Shown: positions 17,231 to 25,220 of the stretch, piece after piece
Position numbering within the stretch: position 1 is the first letter of the stretch
How the letters are laid out: the number at the start of each line of letters is the position of its first letter
DNA from: Bifidobacterium breve
GTDB taxonomy: Bacteria; Actinomycetota; Thermoleophilia; Gaiellales; F1-60-MAGs149
Assembly: GCA_945861955.1 (NCBI GenBank)
Contig: CAMAWJ010000005.1
Span: 1 to 32,371, forward strand
Direction of reading: 5' to 3'
DNA: 32,371 nucleotides
Position numbers and translations under genes: made by a program
Notes under the pieces: generated by a model
Database searches by the model: none
Seen by the model: the letters and a program-made list of their open reading frames with translations, nothing else
Told to the model about the DNA's origin: nothing

Positions 17231-17883
17231 CCGACCGGGCTTCGTTTCTAGCGGCAATCCGCAGCACTCCGCGTGGGCTCGATCCTGGTCTTCCTGATCG
17301 CCGAGACGCGCCCGACGCGCCGACGCAATTGCGGGAGGGAGAGAATCGCGCCGATCGTCTACAGGCGGAGGCCGAAGCGGCGAGCACGGTTGTCCATCGC
17401 GTGACCGCAAACGACGTTGCTGCGACGGTCGCCAGCGTGTTGGTGGAGACAAATTCTCAACGGATCGCCTTGACGACCGACCTCGCTCCGTTCGTAGAAG
17501 ACGTGCAGGCTGCCATGTCGGTTGCCGGGTTGACAGGTTCGATCTACGCCGAGGTGGCGTCGAATCGCGCCCAAGCGGGTGCGTTGGATGCCACCGTCAC
17601 CGGGTGTATCGCCGCCGTGGCGGCCAGCGGATCGATCGTCACCTCGGCCGCAGGGGCTGGGCGTGCTGGGGCGTTGATCGCGCCAACCCACATCTGCGTG
17701 GTGCGGGACGAGCAGATCGTCGGAGGGTTGCACGAGTTGTTCGACGGAGACGTTCTTGCCGAGGCAGGCAGCCTCTTCGCCTTACAGTCCGGCCCCAGTC
17801 GCAGTGCTGACATCGAGAAGGTGCTGATCCTCGGAGTGCACGGACCGGGCAACGTGCACCTAGTTATCGTCGCACCCGACTAG
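17227..17883 (+). CDS. lutC: LutC-like LUD-domain protein
   Basis: LUD-type core (VTGCIAAVAASGSIVTSAAGAGRAGALIAPTHICVV…DIEKVLILGVHGPGNVHLVIV); ATGA overlap with lutB. Confidence 0.9.
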   Translation: MTDRASFLAAIRSTPRGLDPGLPDRRDAPDAPTQLREGENRADRLQAEAEAASTVVHRVTANDVAATVASVLVETNSQRIALTTDLAPFVEDVQAAMSVAGLTGSIYAEVASNRAQAGALDATVTGCIAAVAASGSIVTSAAGAGRAGALIAPTHICVVRDEQIVGGLHELFDGDVLAEAGSLFALQSGPSRSADIEKVLILGVHGPGNVHLVIVAPD

Positions 17884-17905
17884 AGCCTTCGGAAGCGGCG
17901 TCCGG

Positions 17906-18706
17906 CTAGGCGACGATGTCGACCGGCGTGCCGGGCGAGACGAGTCGCACAACCTTGCGAATAGCCGGATCGGGAACGCGAATGCAGCCGTGGGACGGGT
18001 TCGTCCCCGCTGTGGCCCAGAGCACGCCGCGCGCGCCGTGGATCGCCACGCGGCCGGGTCCACCGGCGTACTCAAAGAGGACGTTCGAATGGGCGGTCAG
18101 ATGCAGAGCCCACGGGCCGAGCGGACTCCACCAGACCTCACGAATTTTCTGATAGATCGCAAAGCGGCCCTTAGGAGTCGGTGTCGCAGCTGCGCCGAGT
18201 GCTACCCCGAGGCGGAGAACCACGCGCCCGCGTCGAAACACCCGTAGCTCGTGACGACGAAGGCTGATCTCGACGCGCATCGGGTTCTTGCGCAGAATCA
18301 CGCTGGACTCTCGGATCCAGGCCGTGGCGTCGTTCGGACGGCGGGGGAGGCGTACCTTGAGCCACGTCTCACCCTTGGACGAAACCGCGTTGTCGAGCAC
18401 CAGCAGTTCGACGGGATTGCCCGTGTCGCTAATCCACGGAGCCAGGGTGCCGCGTAGCTTTCCGCCGCCTGCTTTGGGATACAGCCCAACACGAGTAATC
18501 AGTCGTGCGACATACGACTCGCGCTTGGTGGGACGAAAATCAAGCGCAGGCTGCGTGGCGGCGGCCTCCGTCGTAGTTGCTGTGTCGCTGGCGGGGGATG
18601 CAGTCGTTTCTGCCTGTCCGCTGGCCGTGCCGCCGCTGAGCAAGACGAGGACGAGACCAACCAGCGTTCCCGCAAGCACTCCGGTAGGTAGGCGAGGAAC
18701 CGTCAC
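17906..18706 (-). CDS. L,D-transpeptidase (YkuD domain), secreted
   Basis: VAIHGARGVLWATAGTNPSHGCIRVPDPAI catalytic motif; likely signal peptide VPRLPTGVLAGTLVGLVLVLLSGGTASG from GTG at 18706 (ORF extends to TTG at 18769). Confidence 0.9.
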   Translation of the reverse strand: MTVPRLPTGVLAGTLVGLVLVLLSGGTASGQAETTASPASDTATTTEAAATQPALDFRPTKRESYVARLITRVGLYPKAGGGKLRGTLAPWISDTGNPVELLVLDNAVSSKGETWLKVRLPRRPNDATAWIRESSVILRKNPMRVEISLRRHELRVFRRGRVVLRLGVALGAAATPTPKGRFAIYQKIREVWWSPLGPWALHLTAHSNVLFEYAGGPGRVAIHGARGVLWATAGTNPSHGCIRVPDPAIRKVVRLVSPGTPVDIVA

Positions 18707-18779
18707 AGTACGGGTCAGGTTGCACCGGTTGCTCCCGTGGTCGCTGGACGGCGAGCCAGAACCCTGCAACGATCCTCAC

Positions 18780-20189
18780 ATGACGGAACCACATCGATCG
18801 CTTTGGCTTGAACAGTCGTATACAGGGTCAACCGATGCGGCCGTCTTGAGTGGCGGAGATCACGCGGACGTGGCGATTGTAGGTGGTGGCTATCTCGGGC
18901 TGTGGACGGCGATTCTGCTGAAGGAGCGTGAGCCCTCGCTCGACGTGGTGATCGTCGAGAAAGACATCTGTGGTGGCGGCGCCTCGGGCCGTAACGGAGG
19001 CTTCGTGCTCAGCTGGTGGCCGAAATTGGCGACACTGATCAAGTTGGCGGGTGAGCGCGAGGCGGTCGAACTAGCGCAGGCGTCAGAGGCTGCGATCAGT
19101 GAGATTGAGGAGGCCTGCGAGCAATACCATATCGACGCGCAGTTTAAGCGTGGCGGCTGGCTATGGACCGCGGCGACTGAGGTGCAGCGGGGTGCGTGGA
19201 GCCCGGTAGTGGAGCTCTGCGACAGCCTTGGCGTCGCGCCCTTCACGCACCTCTCTCCCGAGGAGATTGCCCGACGCACTGGCTCTCCCGTTCACCTCGA
19301 AGGTGTCTTTGAGGCGAGCGCTGCCACCGTGCACCCCGGCTATCTCGTTCGTGGTCTCGTGCGTGCGGCACAGCAGTTGGGAGTGCGCATCTATGAGCAC
19401 AGCCCGATGATCGAGTTGGATCGCCGCCGACCGGCGGTCATTCGCACGCCGAACGGCGCATTGACGGCCGATGTAGTGGTGCTGGCAGTCAACGCGCATG
19501 CGGCCGGGATGCGCGAGCTGCACCGGAAGATTGTGGCGATCACGAGTGACATTGTTTCGACGCCACCGATTGTGGATCGCCTGGAGGAGATTGGTTGGAC
19601 GGGCGGAGAGTCGATCTCGGATTCTCAATTGCAGGTCCACTACTATCGCACCACGGAGGACGGAAGAATCGCGTTTGGCAAGGGCGGTTGGGGCATTGCT
19701 CTAGGCGCGAGGATGGGTGCCAGTTTCGATCGCGACGCCACTCGTGCCGCGGACGTGACACTCGATTTTCGCCGGCTCTACCCGTCGCTTGCAGACGTGC
19801 CAATTACGCACGATTGGAGCGGCCCGATTGATCGCTCGCCATCTGGCATTCCGCTGTTTGGCAATCTCGGTGGGCGCCCACACATCCTCTACGGCGCGGG
19901 CTTCTCTGGCAATGGCGTTGGTCCGTCGCGACTCGGAGGGCGCATCCTGGCCGATCTCGTGCTGGGTGAGACCGATGGTTTTGCGGGCAGCGCGCTGGTC
20001 AACGGCAAGCCCGGTAGCTTCCCTCCCGATCCAATCCGCTACGTCGGCGCGCACGTGGTGCGCACCGGTGTGGCGTCAAAGGAGCGCGCTGAGGCAGTCG
20101 GCAAGCAGCCCAGCCGTCTTGCGAACGCGTTGGCGCGACTCGCGCCAGCCGGCATGATCCCCAAGAAGGACGCTGACGGCGACCACTAG
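18780..20189 (+). CDS. FAD-dependent amine oxidoreductase, PuuB/OrdL/DadA-like
   Basis: DVAIVGGGYLGLWTAILLKEREPSLDVVIVEKDICGGGASGRNGGFVLSWWPKL; C-terminal GIPLFGNLGGRPHILYGAGFSGNGVGPSRLGG. ATG at 18780. Confidence 0.92.
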   Translation: MTEPHRSLWLEQSYTGSTDAAVLSGGDHADVAIVGGGYLGLWTAILLKEREPSLDVVIVEKDICGGGASGRNGGFVLSWWPKLATLIKLAGEREAVELAQASEAAISEIEEACEQYHIDAQFKRGGWLWTAATEVQRGAWSPVVELCDSLGVAPFTHLSPEEIARRTGSPVHLEGVFEASAATVHPGYLVRGLVRAAQQLGVRIYEHSPMIELDRRRPAVIRTPNGALTADVVVLAVNAHAAGMRELHRKIVAITSDIVSTPPIVDRLEEIGWTGGESISDSQLQVHYYRTTEDGRIAFGKGGWGIALGARMGASFDRDATRAADVTLDFRRLYPSLADVPITHDWSGPIDRSPSGIPLFGNLGGRPHILYGAGFSGNGVGPSRLGGRILADLVLGETDGFAGSALVNGKPGSFPPDPIRYVGAHVVRTGVASKERAEAVGKQPSRLANALARLAPAGMIPKKDADGDH

Positions 20190-20197
20190 CGTTTCGG

Positions 20198-20240
20198 TGG
20201 CACGGTCGTTGGCGGTAATCCAACGCGGCGAGTGGTGCCA
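20198..20240. other. Two-tier stem-loop (outer TGGCAC/GTGCCA, inner CGTTGG/CCAACG)
   Basis: Outer arms at 20198-20203 and 20235-20240; inner arms at 20207-20212 and 20220-20225, in the convergent intergenic gap. Confidence 0.5.
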
Positions 20241-20246
20241 ACGAGT

Positions 20247-20272
20247 ACCTGACACGTGCGCACGTGTCAGGT
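20247..20272. terminator. 26-bp perfect palindrome ACCTGACACGTGCGCACGTGTCAGGT; candidate bidirectional terminator or binding site
   Basis: ACCTGACACGTGC followed immediately by its reverse complement, between convergent genes; no U-tract. Confidence 0.5.
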
Positions 20273-20283
20273 GCGTGGCTGGC

Positions 20284-22383
20284 CTAGTCGCCGACGGCAG
20301 CGACTGCGCTGGGTGTCGACTCGTTCGCCTTGGCGACCAGCGTTGCCTCCACCCGATTGTCATGGTAGGTGGGGGCACCTCCCATATCCGCGTCGCGGAC
20401 CGGAGTCGTGGCGTTGACGTTGTGACCGCCATTGTCTTTGGCCCAGTACGCCTTGTACGACCAGGCGACACCGTCACGGGCCTGCGGATGGATTGCCGCC
20501 CGACAGCGAAACGCGCCGCGATCGTTCGCGACCTCGACCTCATCGCCGGCTTCAATGCCGCGTGCGGATGCGTCGTTCTGGCTGAGAAATAGCGTAGGAG
20601 CGCCGGTCATGCGCAGATGTCCGGGCAGGTCGGCGAACGTCGAGTTAAGGAAAAAACGATGTGCGGGTGTGATCAGGATCAGCGGAAAGCGCTGAGCCAA
20701 GACTGGATCGGCGCCCTCAAACGACGGCGTATAGCCGGGGATCGGATCCAAATTGTCGTCGGCCAGCGCTGGCACGGTGATGTGCAGCTTGCCGTCGCGC
20801 GTGGGAAAACCGCCGTTGGCGTGTGGTGCTGTTCCGGCGAGGTCGTCAATGGCCGCGTAGCCCGTCTCGCAGAGAGACTCGAACGTGATTCCGCGCTCGC
20901 GGGCTCGATCGGTGTCAATAAACTGTCGGATCAAGGCTTCGTCGCTGTCGTGGAGGCGTGGGTGCGCCAATTCGAGAGCGGTGGCGAGGCGTCGGAAGAT
21001 CTCAGTGTTCGGTAGACACTGCCCGACCGGCTCGATCGCTGGCAGATTCAGAGTCAGATAGTGGTGGCCGTACGACGGGTGGATGTCGAGGTGCTCGGTC
21101 TGCATCGTGGCCGGCAGTACGACGTCGGCGAACAGTGCCGTGTCGGTCAGTCGGTGTTCCAGTACGGTCAGGTGGAGATCGTCGCGGCGGAAGCCCTGCT
21201 GCACGCGAGTCTGATCGGGTACGGTCGCGGCTGGATTGGTGTTCCACACGACCATCGCGTGCACGGCCGGGTTGAGGGCGGTATCCGTCAACGCCTCGGC
21301 AAGCCTCGACATGTTGATCGTGCGCGCCAGCGGCAGTGGCAGTCCAGCCGGCTCCTCAAGATCGCTGGTCGCGTCATCGAAGCGACCACTCGTCTCCGAC
21401 ACGACACCGCCACCGACGTGCCGAAAGTCACCAGACACTGCGCCAAGCACTGTGATTGCACGAATCGCGGCACCGGCGCCACCGTGGCGCTGAAGACCAA
21501 GACCCAGACGGATCGCCGTCGGGCGTGTCGTGATGATGCGCTCTGCTAGACCTCGAATCTCGCTGGCGGGGAGACCGCAAATCTCGGCGGCCCGCTCGGC
21601 GTTCCAGTCGGCGAGGCGCTCGCGCAACTCCGGCCAGCCGACGGCACACTCCGCGAGCCACTCCTCGTCGCAGGCATCGGCGGCACAGAGCTCTCCCATT
21701 AGGCCCATGGCCAGTGCGGCGTCGGTTCCCGGAAGCAATTGCAGGTGCTGGTCGCAGCGTTCGGCTGTATCCGTCGGTAGCGGGTCGATCGCCACCACGT
21801 GGGCGCCGTTTTGTTGGGCGGAGTGAATAAAGTGCCATTGATGCATGTTCGACGACAGCAGATTGGCGCCCCAGACGAGAATCAGCCTCGCGTGGGCGAA
21901 ATCCTCTGGGTCGGTCCCGACTGGCCGGTGCATCGTTACGCGCAAGGCGGCGTAGGTAGCTGCGTCGCAAATTGTCGTGTCGAGCCGCGATGCGCCGAGG
22001 TGTTTAAAGAGACGCTGGCCCAGTGACCAACCTTGCACAGCACCGAGGGTGCCAGCGTAGTAGAACGGCAGAATCGACTCCGGGCCGTAGCGGTCGATCG
22101 TCGTCCGGAGGGCTGTGGCGGTCAGGCCGATTGCCTCGTCCCAGTCGATTGCTTGGAACCGTCCCTCGCCCTTCTCGCCAACGCGTCGCAGCGGCGTTGT
22201 CAGTCGATCAGGCGCGTAGACGGCATCGAGATAGTTGTTGACCTTGCCGCACAACGAACCGCGGGTGTACGGATGGTCCTTGCGTCCCCGCATCCGGATC
22301 GCCTTGCCATCTTCAACCTCAATCTGCCACGCGCACGTATCGGGACAGTCGAGTGGGCAGGCACCGTTGACGATGTAACTCAT
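20284..22383 (-). CDS. Molybdopterin (bis-MGD) oxidoreductase with N-terminal [4Fe-4S] site
   Basis: CPLDCPDTCAW…GSLCGKV cluster ligands; RFQAIDWDEAI; LVWGANLLSSNMHQW; C-terminal molybdopterin dinucleotide-binding region (GDEVEVANDRGAF). Confidence 0.94.
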   Translation of the reverse strand: MSYIVNGACPLDCPDTCAWQIEVEDGKAIRMRGRKDHPYTRGSLCGKVNNYLDAVYAPDRLTTPLRRVGEKGEGRFQAIDWDEAIGLTATALRTTIDRYGPESILPFYYAGTLGAVQGWSLGQRLFKHLGASRLDTTICDAATYAALRVTMHRPVGTDPEDFAHARLILVWGANLLSSNMHQWHFIHSAQQNGAHVVAIDPLPTDTAERCDQHLQLLPGTDAALAMGLMGELCAADACDEEWLAECAVGWPELRERLADWNAERAAEICGLPASEIRGLAERIITTRPTAIRLGLGLQRHGGAGAAIRAITVLGAVSGDFRHVGGGVVSETSGRFDDATSDLEEPAGLPLPLARTINMSRLAEALTDTALNPAVHAMVVWNTNPAATVPDQTRVQQGFRRDDLHLTVLEHRLTDTALFADVVLPATMQTEHLDIHPSYGHHYLTLNLPAIEPVGQCLPNTEIFRRLATALELAHPRLHDSDEALIRQFIDTDRARERGITFESLCETGYAAIDDLAGTAPHANGGFPTRDGKLHITVPALADDNLDPIPGYTPSFEGADPVLAQRFPLILITPAHRFFLNSTFADLPGHLRMTGAPTLFLSQNDASARGIEAGDEVEVANDRGAFRCRAAIHPQARDGVAWSYKAYWAKDNGGHNVNATTPVRDADMGGAPTYHDNRVEATLVAKANESTPSAVAAVGD

Positions 22384-22389
22384 GGTGCG

Positions 22390-22395
22390 AGTGTA
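22390..22395 (-). promoter_or_regulatory. Candidate -10 (TACACT) 6 nt upstream of the Mo-oxidoreductase ATG
   Basis: TACACT-CGCACC-ATG on the minus strand. Confidence 0.55.
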
Positions 22396-22426
22396 CGCGA
22401 TCTAGCGCGTGAGAACGAGTAAAAAA

Positions 22427-23146
22427 TCAGCGATTGCGGTAGCGCTGAGCCGCAGCGACGAGATCTCGAAAGAGCGCCTGCTGCTCGGGTTCGTGCATTT
22501 TTTCCGGATGCCACTGCACGCCGATGATGGGCCACTCGGCTGGGCCTTCGAGCGCCTCGATGACCACGCCAATTCGTGCTGTCGCGGTCAGCGTTCCGGC
22601 GTCGAGCACCGCTTGATGGTGGATCGAGTTGACGGGAAACGTTGTTGTCCCCATCACCTCTGCGATCCTGGACTGTGCTGCGAGCTCAATTGGGTGTCGC
22701 GACTCCATTAGGGCCTGTGGATTCTTCGGAATCAGAGGATGGCCGTGGTGTTCCTCAAGGTCTTGCAGCATCGTGCCTCCGCTGGCGACTGCGAGGGTCT
22801 GCATGCCCCGGCAAATGCCGAGCACGGGCAATGTGCGTACCGCGGCCTCGCGTGCGAGAGCGAGCTCCCAGAGATCGGCCCCAGCGTTGGGATCTTCGAG
22901 TGTGACTGCAGCGGACTCGCCGTAGTGCTGGGGATCCAAATCGCCGCCGCCTGTCAGGACAAGGCCATCAAGCAGGTCGAGCAGGCCGATCGGGTCGTCA
23001 CCATGCGGAATGATCAGCGGCTGGCCACCTTCGGCCTGAACACAGTTGGTAGTGGCAGGATCGAGCGTGTACAGATCTGTCTGGTCGCCGAGGGGCGTGA
23101 CGAGCGAACGCCGATACGCCGTGAGGCCAATCACGGGACGAGTCAT
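22427..23146 (-). CDS. Class I glutamine amidotransferase-like gamma-glutamyl hydrolase (peptidase C26, PuuD-like)
   Basis: RPVIGLTAYRR, LVLTGGGDLDPQHYGE, LGICRGMQTLAVASGGTMLQDL (nucleophile Cys), NSIHHQAV, GVQWHPE. Confidence 0.93.
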   Translation of the reverse strand: MTRPVIGLTAYRRSLVTPLGDQTDLYTLDPATTNCVQAEGGQPLIIPHGDDPIGLLDLLDGLVLTGGGDLDPQHYGESAAVTLEDPNAGADLWELALAREAAVRTLPVLGICRGMQTLAVASGGTMLQDLEEHHGHPLIPKNPQALMESRHPIELAAQSRIAEVMGTTTFPVNSIHHQAVLDAGTLTATARIGVVIEALEGPAEWPIIGVQWHPEKMHEPEQQALFRDLVAAAQRYRNR

Positions 23147-23152
23147 GACGGC

Positions 23153-23158
23153 AGCCTA
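23153..23158 (-). promoter_or_regulatory. Candidate -10 (TAGGCT) 6 nt upstream of the PuuD-like ATG
   Basis: GGTAGGCT-GCCGTC-ATG on the minus strand. Confidence 0.5.
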
Positions 23159-23162
23159 CCGA

Positions 23163-23882
23163 TCAGCCAAGCGGCCACGGGAGGTCGGGCATATGGGCCT
23201 GCCAGACCTCCGCGAGCGAGCCGTTGTCGATGATCCGTCCGAGGGCGCCATCGAGAGCGTTGAGGAGCTCGTTGTCTCCTCGGCGAACAGCGACACCCCA
23301 CTGGTTGCGGGTCTCAATGGTGAAGGCCAACCGAAGTTCAGGATCGTCATCGAGCGGAACCATCACGACGTCGTCATCGACGAAACCGTCGATCTTGCCC
23401 GAGCGAGTAGCAGCGATCATGTCGCCAAAGACATCGTCCGTCGCACCATCAAAGGCAACCGGAATCACTCCCGGAAACGTCTCGGTCAGAGTCATGTTGG
23501 TACTCGCGGCGATTGCACCGATGCGGAGGCCGGCGCATTCCAGTGGATTAGAGACGGTGCGCTCACGACGCGTGACAAGCGATTCGTTAAAGACCGCGTA
23601 CGGCCTTGTAAAGTCGACCATCTGCTGGCGGGCCGGTGTAATGCCTTGCCCGCACCAGATCGCATCGACGCGTTCCTCGTGAAGTGCGGGATAGAAGTCG
23701 CTCCACTCGAGTGGCACCCAATCGATCAGGAGGCCCAGTTGAGCGGCGACGAGCGCGGCTGCCATCGGCTCGTACCCGGGACGGGTGCCGTCGTCTTGGA
23801 TCAGTTCGAAGAGCGGTGGTGCCTGGAGATCACCACAGCCAAGCGTCAAGACGCCGGGCTCAAGCAGTGGCAGCTCGCTCAT
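23163..23882 (-). CDS. Substrate-binding protein family 3-like (amino-acid SBP fold), apparently cytosolic
   Basis: LTLGCGDLQAPPLFELIQDDGTRPGYEPMAAALVAAQLGLLIDWVPLEWSDFYPALHEERVDAIWCGQGITPARQQMVDFTRPY is SBP_bac_3-like; no signal peptide or lipobox in the N-terminus. Confidence 0.85.
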   Translation of the reverse strand: MSELPLLEPGVLTLGCGDLQAPPLFELIQDDGTRPGYEPMAAALVAAQLGLLIDWVPLEWSDFYPALHEERVDAIWCGQGITPARQQMVDFTRPYAVFNESLVTRRERTVSNPLECAGLRIGAIAASTNMTLTETFPGVIPVAFDGATDDVFGDMIAATRSGKIDGFVDDDVVMVPLDDDPELRLAFTIETRNQWGVAVRRGDNELLNALDGALGRIIDNGSLAEVWQAHMPDLPWPLG

Positions 23883-25147
23883 CGGGACGACTCCGTCGGA
23901 CCGAAAAGCAGTGGCAGTCGAACCGGTCCAGTGTTGCCCGAATCGGGCAGAAATTCGGGCTCACCGTCGTGCCGCAGATTGGGTAGCCGTTGGGCCAGCA
24001 GGACCAGTGCCTCCGTCATGTCGCCCCGTGCAATGAAATGCCCGAGGCAGTAATGACGCCCACCACCGAAGCCAAAGTGCTTCGGACGGTCCTCGATGCT
24101 CATGTCGAACGCGGGGTTTTCGTACTTGTGCGGGTCGGTGCCGCTCGACTCGGTAAAAAGATGGAGCGTCGTGCCTTGGGAGACCTGAATGCCATCGAGC
24201 TCAAAGTCTTCAGCGGCCTCACGCGTGATCCACGTCGTCGTTGGTCGCATGCGCATGATCTCCTCGACGGCATTGGTGGCCAACTCGGGTCGTTCGCGCA
24301 AGAGTTGCCACTGCTCAGGCTGTCGACAGAAGATGTCGATTCCAAGTCCGAGTTGGTTACGCGTCGTATCGATGCCACCGAAGACGAGCAAAGCGATGTT
24401 TTCTCGGAGCTCTTGGTCGGTCAGGGAGTCGCTGTCGACGTTGGCATCGACGAGGCTCTGGAGAAAATCGTCCTTTGGGTGTTGCTGACGGTCCTCAATC
24501 ATGGTGTCGGCGTAAGCGAGCATGTTGGCAAGTCCAGCCTCCATCTCGACCTGCCGTGCCGAGCCGACGATCGAAAGGCCGAGGCCGATCTGCTCGGACC
24601 AGCCGGCGAGCGTCTCCCACTCGTCCTCCGGAATGCCGAGCAGCTTGCAGACAACTCGCGTGGCGTATGGCTCGGAGAACTGGTGCATAAACTCGCACTG
24701 TCCGTCGTCGACGAAGGCGCCGATCAACTCGTTGGCGAGCGCCTGAAACTCAGGTACGAGATTCGCCACGTGCTTCGATGCGAATGCTGGATTGACGAGC
24801 TTGCGGAGACGAACATGATCTTGTCCCTCACGATTGAGCACAATGTTCGACCACCAGTGAGCCCAGGGGCCAGTGATGTTGTTGTGGCGAGACCAGGCAG
24901 CACTGCCTTGGATCAGGCGCTTGTCGTTGACGAGCGCGTTGACTTCCGCGTAGCGCAGCACTGCGAGCCCGTATGGGGTGCGCGCATACGGGCCAGCAGC
25001 ACGGGCGTCGCGAACGGAATCCGAGCGAATCGAAAACGTCGGATCGTTGATGTCGAGGAAGGGCAGCTCAAGCACGCGATCGTCGACGGCCTGGTCGGCG
25101 CGATCAACGGCGGATGCCGAGTCTTTTGCTGCGTTGGGATCACTCAT
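23879..25147 (-). CDS. Cytochrome P450
   Basis: Heme-ligand motif FGFGGGRHYCLGHFIAR, I-helix LLVFGGIDTTRNQ, ExxR in VEEIMRMRP. ATG at 25147; track ORF over-extended. Overlaps the SBP start by ATGA. Confidence 0.95.
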   Translation of the reverse strand: MSDPNAAKDSASAVDRADQAVDDRVLELPFLDINDPTFSIRSDSVRDARAAGPYARTPYGLAVLRYAEVNALVNDKRLIQGSAAWSRHNNITGPWAHWWSNIVLNREGQDHVRLRKLVNPAFASKHVANLVPEFQALANELIGAFVDDGQCEFMHQFSEPYATRVVCKLLGIPEDEWETLAGWSEQIGLGLSIVGSARQVEMEAGLANMLAYADTMIEDRQQHPKDDFLQSLVDANVDSDSLTDQELRENIALLVFGGIDTTRNQLGLGIDIFCRQPEQWQLLRERPELATNAVEEIMRMRPTTTWITREAAEDFELDGIQVSQGTTLHLFTESSGTDPHKYENPAFDMSIEDRPKHFGFGGGRHYCLGHFIARGDMTEALVLLAQRLPNLRHDGEPEFLPDSGNTGPVRLPLLFGPTESSR

Positions 25148-25161
25148 CAACTCTGACAACC

Positions 25162-25167
25162 AGCGTA
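25162..25167 (-). promoter_or_regulatory. Candidate -10 (TACGCT) 14 nt upstream of the P450 ATG
   Basis: AGTACGCT then 14 nt then ATG on the minus strand. Confidence 0.45.
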
Positions 25168-25208
25168 CTTGATGCGAGCGATGCGACGGCGGAACTGACG
25201 TGGTCGCG

Positions 25209-25214
25209 TACCCT
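25209..25214 (+). promoter_or_regulatory. Candidate -10 (TACCCT) 6 nt upstream of the era GTG
   Basis: TACCCT-GCAGGC-GTG. Confidence 0.55.
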
Positions 25215-25220
25215 GCAGGC

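Noticed and set aside
2383-17912. Recurring CTAGGCG motif (2384, 17907 and others) as a dispersed repeat
   Set aside because: At these sites it is simply a GCC-TAG C-terminal Ala-stop codon read in reverse; only the 71-81/179-189 pair, which is longer and in a different context, was kept.
18288-18779. N-terminal extension of the PuuB-like ORF
   Set aside because: Antisense to the YkuD gene; the Rossmann-fold protein begins naturally at ATG 18780.
23046-24053. 335-aa plus-strand ORF across the GATase/SBP/P450 genes
   Set aside because: Antisense to three well-supported genes, with no domain signal.
23990-25156. 388-aa plus-strand ORF antisense to P450
   Set aside because: Mirror of the P450 coding frame; the P450 motifs on the minus strand are unambiguous.
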